A stretch of DNA of 64,000 bases, from the NCBI RefSeq assembly GCF_002051585.1, contig NZ_MZGX01000030.1:1-64000 (forward strand). Reading direction: 5' to 3'. The DNA is from Ruminiclostridium hungatei (GTDB lineage Bacteria; Bacillota; Clostridia; Acetivibrionales; DSM-1351). A model generated the notes under the pieces. It was not told where the DNA came from. It was given only the letters and a program-made list of their open reading frames with translations, and did no database searches. Made by a program: the position numbers and the translations under genes. This document shows, one piece after another, positions 23,785 through 33,300 of the stretch (position 1 is its first letter; every line of letters begins with the position of its first letter).

Positions 23785-26292
23785 ATGAAGAAAAAAATCT
23801 TCCTGAAAGTATTAAAAGCGGCAGGTATTGTTCTTGCTTCTGTAATCTTGCTGGCAGTAATTGCCGGAGCATGGTTCATTATTAATCCCTGGCCAAAGAC
23901 CAGCGGCAATCTTTCTGTCAAAGGACTGCAGGCTCAGGTAACTGTTGACAGAGATGAGTGGGGAGTTCCTCAGATTTACGCAGATAACCCTCATGATTTG
24001 TTTTTGGCTCAAGGCTATGTCCATGCACAGGACAGGCTGTTCCAAATGGAAGTCAATAGGAGGCTTGGCACCGGAACCCTCAGCGAAGTAGTTGGTTATC
24101 CGGGGCTGGATACTGACAAGGTTTCCCGTATTATGGGCTTGAGACGTATTGCGGAAAAATCACTTCCGATGGTGGATAAGAGTACAAAGGATATTCTGGA
24201 CGCGTATTGTCAGGGAATCAATGCTTTTATTGATGACAACAAGCACAGTCTTCCCGTGGAATTTACCATTCTGGGCTTCAAGCCTGCTCACTGGACTCCT
24301 CTTGATGTAATGAGCTGGGCCAATATGATGGCCATGAATAATGGATTGAATTATGAATATGAGCTTTTCCGTGCCCAAATAACAGCCAAGCTGGGAGAAA
24401 AGCTTGCCAATGCTGCCCTTCCGCCCTGGGACAACAGCAATCCTTTGATAGTTCCAAAGGAGCTGGAAAAATACCAATGGCTGAATAATGATAAGATTAC
24501 AGGAGTCCTTGACATGGAGAAGGCCTTCCCGGGTTCACAGACCTTCGGCTGGGCCAGCGGCGCCTGGGTGGTAAGCGGGAAGTACACACAGACCGGCATG
24601 CCCCTGCTGGCCAGCGATGTCCATATGAGCCTGTCAATGCCTTCGCTCTGGTATGAAAATGGCCTGCATGGAGGAGGCTTTGACGTGACAGGCTACTCTC
24701 TTCCCGGAGTGCCCATGGTTATGATCGGGCATAATTCCAGTATAGCCTGGGCCTTTACAAATATGAATGCTGATGTTCAGGACCTGTATATGGAAAAGTT
24801 AAATGACCTGCAAAATCCCACTCAGTATGAATATAAGGGCAAATGGGAAAATCTTGAGAAACAGACTGAAGTAATCAAGATAAAGGGACAGGAGCCTGTA
24901 AATCTGGAATTACTTTTTACACGGCACGGGCCGCTGATAAATGACCTGGTGGAGGTTACAGACGGTGATATTCAAGCTGTTAAGAACTACCAGCCTACAA
25001 ATGGCGACTGGTCTGCCTTGAGGCGGAACCGTTGGGAGGGCGCAGAACCGGTTGCACTCAACTGGATGGTGCATGACCGCTGTATTGTAATAGATTCCAT
25101 ACATAAGCTGAACCTGGCCGGCAACTGGGAAGAATTCCGCGAGGCATTAAGGGATTGGGATTCCCTGAGCCAGAATTTCGTATACGGAGATGTAAAAGGC
25201 AATATTGGCTATCAGTCGGCAGCCAGAGTACCCGTGAGGGTCAAGGAACATCAGGGAACCGTACCGGTACCGGGCTGGACGGGTGAATATGACTGGAAGG
25301 GTGTAATTCCTTTTGATGAGCTGCCCTCACTTTATAATCCTCCGACCGGATACGTGGCAGTAGTCAACAATAAAACCATAGGTGACGACTATCCGTATAA
25401 TCTGTCCTACGATTGGTTTCACCCGGGCTACAGGGCTCGAAGGGTAAATGAAATGCTGGAACAGCTCATTGCAAAAGGGGATAAAATCTCCATGGAGGAT
25501 ATGCGTGTAATACAGGCCGACAACTATTCTTACGCCGATGCAGCCTTATGGCCTTATGTAACTGCCGTAAAGCCAAAGAACGAGGTTGAGGCCAAGGCGA
25601 TGGAATATATCAGGAAGTGGAATATAAGCTTTGACAATGATAGTGTAGGCGGCGCTATTTTTAAAGTCTGGTATTGTTATATGGACAGAAATGTTTTTGA
25701 TGATGAACTTCAAAAAGCCAATGTATGGGGAAATTATTATCCTTTAAAACGTACCGAAGCACTGGTTGAATTGATACCCGATGCACAGAATGCCTGGTTT
25801 GACGATGCAGGAACACCGGAGACTGAAAACAGGGACGACATGATAAGCAAGAGCTTGACGCAGGCAGTAGACTGGCTTTCAAAAGAATATGGTGAAAATG
25901 TTGAGAATTGGACACTTGGCCGTATCCAGACAGTTAACCTGCAGCACCAGATTTTTGGATATGTGCCATATCTCAAGGATATATTCAACAGCCGGAAGAG
26001 CCTGCCCTTCTCAGGAAGTCCTACCTCCGTGGCATTTGCCTACAGCTACCGGACTCCGCCCGGAAGATTCAATATAGGCTTTGGAGCCAACCAACGCCAG
26101 ATTATTCCAATCGGCAATTGGGATGATATGCAGTCTGTCAATTCCACCGGAGCCAGCGGCCATATTTTCAATCCGCACAGGGAAGACCAGATGAAGCTAT
26201 GGGCAGATGTAAAATATCACGGAATGCCATTTTCAAAGAATATTATTGAAAAGGAAGCCAAGGATATTTTGGTTATGAAGCCTGAAAAATAA
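23785..26292 (+). CDS. membrane-anchored penicillin acylase-family (Ntn) hydrolase
   Basis: An 835-residue N-terminal-nucleophile amidase, starting at the ATG at 23785 behind AAAGGGG. A hydrophobic segment (about 8-33) with flanking lysines and no lipobox indicates membrane anchoring with the enzyme outside. The precursor order is alpha chain (VDRDEWGVPQIYADN, GYVHAQDRLFQMEVNRR), then the nucleophile region WASGAWVVSG, where Ser258 would become the first beta-chain residue after self-cleavage. Later family stretches are DVKGNIGYQSAARVPVR and GDDYPYNLSYDW. The family removes acyl groups from amides (penicillin G acylase, acyl-homoserine lactone acylases, pyoverdine PvdQ). With a fatty-acyl-loading synthetase in the same operon, removal of the fatty acid after export is the likely role. 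Confidence 0.9.
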   Translation: MKKKIFLKVLKAAGIVLASVILLAVIAGAWFIINPWPKTSGNLSVKGLQAQVTVDRDEWGVPQIYADNPHDLFLAQGYVHAQDRLFQMEVNRRLGTGTLSEVVGYPGLDTDKVSRIMGLRRIAEKSLPMVDKSTKDILDAYCQGINAFIDDNKHSLPVEFTILGFKPAHWTPLDVMSWANMMAMNNGLNYEYELFRAQITAKLGEKLANAALPPWDNSNPLIVPKELEKYQWLNNDKITGVLDMEKAFPGSQTFGWASGAWVVSGKYTQTGMPLLASDVHMSLSMPSLWYENGLHGGGFDVTGYSLPGVPMVMIGHNSSIAWAFTNMNADVQDLYMEKLNDLQNPTQYEYKGKWENLEKQTEVIKIKGQEPVNLELLFTRHGPLINDLVEVTDGDIQAVKNYQPTNGDWSALRRNRWEGAEPVALNWMVHDRCIVIDSIHKLNLAGNWEEFREALRDWDSLSQNFVYGDVKGNIGYQSAARVPVRVKEHQGTVPVPGWTGEYDWKGVIPFDELPSLYNPPTGYVAVVNNKTIGDDYPYNLSYDWFHPGYRARRVNEMLEQLIAKGDKISMEDMRVIQADNYSYADAALWPYVTAVKPKNEVEAKAMEYIRKWNISFDNDSVGGAIFKVWYCYMDRNVFDDELQKANVWGNYYPLKRTEALVELIPDAQNAWFDDAGTPETENRDDMISKSLTQAVDWLSKEYGENVENWTLGRIQTVNLQHQIFGYVPYLKDIFNSRKSLPFSGSPTSVAFAYSYRTPPGRFNIGFGANQRQIIPIGNWDDMQSVNSTGASGHIFNPHREDQMKLWADVKYHGMPFSKNIIEKEAKDILVMKPEK

Positions 26293-26320
26293 AAGTCCCG
26301 ATTCTGCGATTGGGTTGACC

Positions 26321-26336
26321 GGGGGAGGCTTCCCCC
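26321..26336 (+). other. small GC-rich hairpin inside the operon
   Basis: GGGGGA pairs with TCCCCC around a 4-nt loop in the 80-bp gap after the acylase gene, flanked by weaker complementary arms (TCCCGA at 296-301 offset and TTCGGGA). No T-run follows. It may tune readthrough or stability of the downstream transcript; weakly supported. Confidence 0.3.
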
Positions 26337-26372
26337 ATAAAATTCGGGAATAGTTAAGGAGGTCTGAGGCCT

Positions 26373-27341
26373 TTGGAAGGTAATAAACTAATGAAGGTTA
26401 TGTCTGTTCATGCTGACAGGGAAACAGCAAATAGTCAAATAGGCTTTATAGGCTTTGGTGAGGTGGTTTACCATACTCTGGCAGGTTTGAGTAAAGAAGG
26501 TATCAGGGGTATGAGGGTTTATTCCCGTTCGGCAAAAGATCCGGCACGGAGTCTTCTGCAGCAAAAGCGGGCCGGCGAGGTGGGAGCTGAGCTTGCCGTG
26601 AGTCTTGAAGAACTGGTAAGAAGCTCAAGGGTGATTATATCCTCTGTAAAAGGAGATGTTTCACTGGAGGTTGCGGCAGAGGCTGCCAGATATTTATCAC
26701 CGGGACAGATTTTTGCCGATCTCAACAATGCCATACCCTCGGTAAAAAGACGGTCAGCAGAAATTATCAATGCCTGCGGTGCAGGCTTTGCGGATGTGTG
26801 CCTGCTGGAACTGCCCATTCAGGTGGGCAGCAAAGCGTTAATGTATGTTTCCGGAGACAGCGCCGAAAGATTTAAGAATATAATGGACTGCTATAACATG
26901 AATATTCAGGTCATTCCCGGAGAGGCGGGAATAGCGGCAAGTATAAAAGCCCTGGTGAACATATACCAGAAGGGTGTCCAGAGTGTTTACCTGGAATTCG
27001 CAGCCTGTGCCCATAAGGCGGGTATTGATATCCGGCTGCTGGAGCCATTGCTGGTGAAGCCTCTGGTAAATCTGCCCAGGGAAAAGGATATGGCTTTCTG
27101 GCTTATAAGGGGAGCCTTGCTGGCCAAGAGGAAAGCAGGAGAAATGAAAGAAGTGCTGAAGATGGTTGAGGAATTGGGAATCCACCCCATAATGCTGGAG
27201 GCAACCATCCAGCGTTTGGCCTGGGTAGCCCGGTTTGAAATGAATAAGTACTTTGAGGCAGATATGGAACTGGATAAGTACACTGAAATAATTGATAAAA
27301 TTTTTGAAATCAGTCGCGATATAGAGCTGGAAGTCAGATAA
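26373..27341 (+). CDS. NAD(P)-dependent dehydrogenase with DUF1932 C-terminal domain
   Basis: A 322-residue beta-hydroxyacid-dehydrogenase-like enzyme. The nucleotide-binding start is IGFIGFGEV (about 22-30), then VIISSVKGDVSLEVA and the DLNNAIPSVKRRSAEII region at the active-site end of the Rossmann domain. The helical second half (SIKALVNIYQKGVQSVYLEF onwards) is the DUF1932 type, related to 6-phosphogluconate and 3-hydroxyisobutyrate dehydrogenases. The TTG at 26373 is preferred because AAGGAGGT ends 9 nt before it; an ATG at 26391 behind GGAAGG is the alternative. It lies within the operon between acylase and terminal synthetase, so it may make or oxidise an unusual building block. The substrate is unknown. 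Confidence 0.82.
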   Translation: MEGNKLMKVMSVHADRETANSQIGFIGFGEVVYHTLAGLSKEGIRGMRVYSRSAKDPARSLLQQKRAGEVGAELAVSLEELVRSSRVIISSVKGDVSLEVAAEAARYLSPGQIFADLNNAIPSVKRRSAEIINACGAGFADVCLLELPIQVGSKALMYVSGDSAERFKNIMDCYNMNIQVIPGEAGIAASIKALVNIYQKGVQSVYLEFAACAHKAGIDIRLLEPLLVKPLVNLPREKDMAFWLIRGALLAKRKAGEMKEVLKMVEELGIHPIMLEATIQRLAWVARFEMNKYFEADMELDKYTEIIDKIFEISRDIELEVR

Positions 27342-27365
27342 GCGGCCTTGATGAAAGGAGGAAAC

Positions 27366-30300
27366 ATGTCTATTACAGTATTTTTGGCAGAACTTCAAAA
27401 GATGGATATAAGGCTGTGGCTTGAAGAGGGACGGCTGCGCTACAGCGCGCCTGAAGGAGCTCTGACGGAAGAAGTAAGAAAAGAAATACTGGCCCGCAGG
27501 CAGGATATAATAGATTTCCTGCAGGCAGTGAGGCATAGTGAAAGGACCAGGGAAAACAGCCTCATGCCTGAGCCCCGGCCGGAAAAAATACCCCTATCCT
27601 ATGCTCAAAAATGGCTTTGGTTGTACAGCCAAAAGGAATCCAGCAGCTTTGCCTACAATATTCCGGCTGCCCTGAGACTGAAGGGGCAATTGAAGGTTGC
27701 TGCCCTAAAGGCAAGTATTGATGAAATAGTGCGCCGGCACGAGGTCCTGAGAACTACCTTTCACATGGACGATAATGAATTGTATCAGGTAATCCTGCCT
27801 GAGCTGGAAATCCATTTGCCGGTAACCGATTTAAAACATCTGGAAGCATCGCAGCGGGAAGAAAAGGTAAATGAGTACCTGAACATGGAGACCAGGCTGC
27901 CGTTCAGTCTGGAAGCAGGTCCCTTGCTGAGGGCGGCATTGCTGGTGCTGGCTGAGGATGAATATGCTCTTTTGATTACACTGCACCATATCGTAAGTGA
28001 CAACTGGTCCCTGAATGTATTTATGGGTGAACTGGCTGAACTGTATAAGTCGTATTGCACAGGTGTGCCTGCCGGGCTGCCCGCACCGGATATCCAATAT
28101 GCCGACTATGCCATATGGCAGAAAACCTCTCTGTCAGGGGATTCACTCAAGGAACATCTTATCTATTGGAAGGAACGGCTGAAAAACATAGCTGCCGTTC
28201 CTGCCTTGCCTACCGACTTTATGCGGGCCGGAGTACAGACTCATAACAGTATCCGGCAGTATATGCTTCTGTCCCCGAGGCTTACTCAAAAGTTAAAGGA
28301 AATGAGCCGGAGCCGGAATTGTACACTGTATATTACAGTATTATCCGCTTTCCAGGTATTACTGCAGCAATATACCGGTTTCAAGGACATATTGGTGGGC
28401 ACTCCTGTTGCGGGGCGTACCCATAAGGAGCTTGAGAAGCTGATTGGAGTTTTTATTAACACGGTAGTGCTTTGGAATTCTCCGGAGCAGCAGGAAAGCT
28501 TTGTAGAATTGCTTCAGAAGGTGAAGAAGACCACAGGTGAAGCCTTCGCCCATCAGGAAGTACCTCTGGAAATGCTGGCCGAGGAGCTTCAGGACCCACA
28601 GAACCCACAGGGACAAAGCAGGCGTCCTTTGTTTCAGGTCTTGTTCAACATGTTCAGCGCATCCTTTGAACTGGAGCTCCCCGGTTTGAAAATGACTCCT
28701 TTCTCGCTGGAGGTGATAGGTGCCCAGAATTTGAATTCAAAATTTGACATTGCACTGCTGGTCATAGAACATCGTGAGGGCCTTCAGGTGGATTTCTCCT
28801 TCAATGCGGATGTATTTGCTGAAAGTACAGCCATTTGGCTTATGAAGCATTTTAATGCCTTGCTGGAAGCAATTGCTGAAAATCCTGACGGACTTTTGTG
28901 CCGGCTTCCTGAACTTAAGCCCTTGGAGCATTTGAAAATAAGGCCTGACAATCCGTTTACCCCATTTGAGAGAGCGGAAATTGACCAGACACTGATAGAA
29001 AGATTCGAACAGCAGGTTTCAAAATGGCCCCGGCAGGTGGCCCTGCAATCCGGTACGCGTTCCTTGTCCTACTCTGAATTGAATCAGTTGGCAAATGGTA
29101 TAGGGCGTATGCTATTGGAAAAACATGACCAGGGACCGGGACTTTCGAAAGAGGAAAAGCTCCGGTACGGCAGGCAGATAATTCTGGACGGCTGGGGAAT
29201 CGAAGCCCAGGAAAAATTGAAGGAGGTTACTGTCTTTGCTGCCGGTGCAGGAGGCTCCGGCTCACCAACCATAATGCAGTTGGCTTTGCTTGGTGTGGGC
29301 AATATAATCATTTGCGACTTTGATAAAGTTGAGCTGTCAAATCTGAACAGGCAGGCTCTCCATGACGAATCACGGCTGGGAATGAACAAGGCAGAATCGG
29401 CAGCCCTGACAGTCAGAAGAATGAATCCCAATGTAAATGTAACGGCCAGGGCCGAAAAGCTCACCAGGGAGAATATTGCAGAGCTGGCAGGCGGTGCGTC
29501 GATTATTTTTGACAACCTTGATGACCTGGAAGCCAAATTTGTGGTATCTGAGTATGCTGTTACCAGAGGAATACCCCATGTCATTTCGTCCATGATTGAA
29601 AGGAGCTCCTATTCGGCGGTGCTGCACAGTCCATACACACCCTGCTTTCATTGCCTTTATGACAGCGGCAGGCTTGAAACCGTCCGTCAACTGCGAAGGG
29701 AAAAGAGCGGCTGGGACAAGGTGCCAAATCCGGTTGCATCACCGGCGCTGTTTTTAAGCACGGGTTTTGCCTGCAATGAAGCGCTGAAGATTATTCTGGG
29801 GCTCGAAAACGTAGCCTATAATAAGTACTTTTTCTTCAATCAGCAGGCTTCGGAGCGGCTTCCCGCCACAAACGGTTTTAAAATTGTCACCTATCCCTTC
29901 TCAGAGCATTTCAAGGAGCTGTGCAAAAAGCAGGGCTTTGATTGGGAAAAGGGTTTCAGCGGGCGCTTTGTTGAAGAAATCACTATTGAAAAAAATCCTG
30001 CCTGCCCTATGTGCGGCAGCAGGGCCGAGGATGTGCCGGGCAGGCTGCAGGGTATTCCTGCTTCAACCGGTTTTCAAGCCGGCAGGGAAGGTTCAGTTGA
30101 CAGGTTGCGTTCCGCTTCTCCTGGTCAGCAGACTGTCGCACTTCTTCTGGAGCATGATGTGGAGATGGTGGCGGGTATATTGGGAGTGCTGAAATCGGGC
30201 AATATATTTGTGACCATGGATTCGTCATACCCGGAGGAGCGCCTGGCATATATTCTGGAAGATACCGGCTCCCGCATTATTTTAACCGATGATGCCAATC

Positions 30301-33300
30301 AGGCTCTGGCGTATAGTGTCAGGGACAAGGTAAGTCCAGGCATAAGAGTTTTGAACATGAAAGAGCTGCAACATGCCGGAAGTTCTGAAAATCTGCCCGT
30401 TATGGGGCGACCGGAGGCATTGGCCTATATCATGTATACTTCAGGTTCTTCTGGTCATCCAAAGGGAGTAATGCAGAGCAACCGGAATGTACTGCACTAT
30501 ATAATGAACTATACAAACGGTACACAAATAAGTCGGCAGGACCGGCTTTCTCTGATACCTTCCTTCAGCTTCAGCGCTGCAATGATGGATACCTTTGCGG
30601 CATTGTTGAACGGAGCTGCCCTATGCCTGTTCAACTTTCGGGAAAAGGGCCCTGCGGAGCTGGGAAAATGGCTGGTAAATGAGGCAATATCGGTATATCA
30701 CTCAGTTCCCACGGTTTTCCGCCAGCTTATGGCCGCAGTTACAGCGGATATGAGCTTTCCTGCCTTGCGCCTCATAGACTTTGGGGGAGAAGCGGTATCA
30801 AGTGCGGATGTACAGCTTTATAAAAAATACTGTCCTGATTCCTGTATTCTGGTTAATGGCCTGGGAGCCACAGAACTTAATGTAATCCGCCAGTACTGCA
30901 TAAATAAGGAGACTGATATTTCGGGCAAGCTTGTACCGGTTGGCTATCCTGTTGCAGATACCGAAATTATGCTGGTAGATGAGGATGGCAGGGAGGTGGG
31001 CTACAATTGTCCCGGAGAGATAGTAATCAAAAGTGAATTCCTGTCCCCCGGCTACTGGGGGCTGGAAGAACAGACCGGTCTGGTGTTCAGGACCGACCCG
31101 GAAGACAGCACCAGGAGGCTTTACTATACGGGAGATATGGGAAGGCTGAGAACAGACGGATGTTTGGAACACCTTGGAAGAAAGGATTTACAGGTAAAGA
31201 TAAGGGGAATCCGCATAGAGCCCGCAGAAATCGAAACTGCCTTGCTGGAGGTGGCGGCAGTCCGGGAAACCGCCGTGGTTGCCGAGGATAATATACACGG
31301 TGACAGGCAGCTTGTGGCGTATATGGTGGAGGACAGTCAGACAGGTCTGGAGCTCCGGGAACTGCTTGACCATTTGAACGAGAGGCTGCCGGGGTACATG
31401 GTGCCGTCAGCCTTTGTAAAGGTGGAGGCCTTTCCGTTGACATTGACGGGAAAGGTTGACCGCCGCAGGCTTACCCAACAGAATTCAGGACTGAAGCAGA
31501 CGGGGAAGGCTTCCACGCTGACAGCCTCCCAGCCACACAGCGGTACGGAAGCAGGCCGGAACACCCGGACAGAGGAACTTCTGTGCAATATATGGAAAAA
31601 GGTCCTCAAGCTGGAACAGGTGGACGTCAATGACGACTTTTTCCAGATCGGAGGGGATTCTCTTTCCGGACTTCGCATGATTGATCTGGCCCACCAGGAG
31701 GGTTTGAAGCTTAACCCTTCTCAACTGTCTCAATGCAGAACCATATCAAAGCTGGCTTGCACCATTTCAGAAAAAGCCCAGGCTGTTTCTGAACAGACCG
31801 CTGATGCACACAGGCAACAGCCGGCAGGAGAACGAATGGAGACAAATACCCTCCCTGCTGCACCACAGGATGAAACGGAGGAGTTACTCTGGGTTATCTG
31901 GCAAAAGGTGCTTAAACTTGAACAGGTGAATGTACATGATGACTTTTTCCAGATCGGAGGGGATTCCCTTTCGGGGCTGCGAATGATTGACCTGGCCCAT
32001 CAGCAGGGTTTGAGGCTTACCCCCACCCAGTTGTCCCAGAGCCGGACCATTTCCAGGCTGGCCCAGGTATTGAGGAGCGCAGGGGATAAAAACACCGCTG
32101 TAAATACCGGCTCCCGCTCTGAGGAAACCTCAGCCCCAGACGGCAGGATTCCTGTTACCAGCAGCCAGGCATGGTATTTGAGTACCGCTTCCCAACGCAA
32201 TGAACCGGAACGCTTTAACCTGTTTACATTGCTGGAGGTGGACCATTCCTTCAAGCCCCTGCTGCTTAGGGAGGCCGTTGTCTGCATTATGGACAGCCAC
32301 CAGGCATTAAGAGCACGGTTTGCAGAGGAAGACGGCTGCTGGAGACAATACATAGTGGAGGTGTCCGAAGATGTTCCATTTGAAACCTTTGATCTTACCG
32401 GTCTGCCGGAAAATGAACAAAAACTGGCTATAGAAGACGCATGCCACCAATTGCAGGACTCCTTCGACCTGACAAACGGACCGCTTTTCGGGGTTGCACA
32501 TTTCACCCTGGGAGCTGAAATACCGGAGCGGTTGTTTATTGTCATGCATCATATTGTGGGTGACAATTATTCCTTTGGCATTATATTGAGAGAACTTCAG
32601 AATTATTATTTCCAACTGGTGCAGACGGGCCATGTTGAGCCACGTAAGGAAATAACAGCCTTTCCGGAATTCGCAGGGAACTTGTTTGCCTACTGCAGGT
32701 CTCCGCGTCTGGAGGCGGAGGTTGACTATTGGATGGGTTTGCCCTGGGAAAAGGTTGCAAAGCTGAAAACAGATTTTCCACAGTATGAAGGAAAAAACAG
32801 TGAGGGCTCCAACCGGAAATTTACGGTGTGCTTAAGCGAAGCTGAAACCAAAAAGCTTGTTTCCCATATACCAAAGCTTTATCAGACTACTCCCGAGAAG
32901 CTCTTGATAATATGCCTGGCTGAGACCATAGGGCAGTGGCTGGACAAGGATTGGATATATATTGAGGCGGTAGACCTTGGAAGGACTTCAAATCTATTTT
33001 CTGAAAACATGGACCTGAGTCATACGGTGGGCTGGATAAGTTCGGCACGCTCTCTGGTGCTGCAGCGTCCGGACGAGGAAACCGCACCGGTTTACAACAG
33101 GATTCGATACCTGGATGAACAGATTAACAAGATTCCGGGACAGGGAACAGGGTATACTTTCCTGGCCCGCCTTGGGGACGAGGGCAACAGTGCAGTGAGA
33201 AGGCTCCAGAGCGAGTATCAGGAGCGGCAGTTGTTTTTCAACTATCTGGGACAGGAAGAAAATGAACCTGCCGGAATCAGAATTGCAAAGGAAAATCCTG

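Noticed and set aside
26838-27536. Minus-strand frame of 232 codons opposite the dehydrogenase and NRPS start
   Set aside because: Antisense to two well-supported genes, no domain and no start signal.
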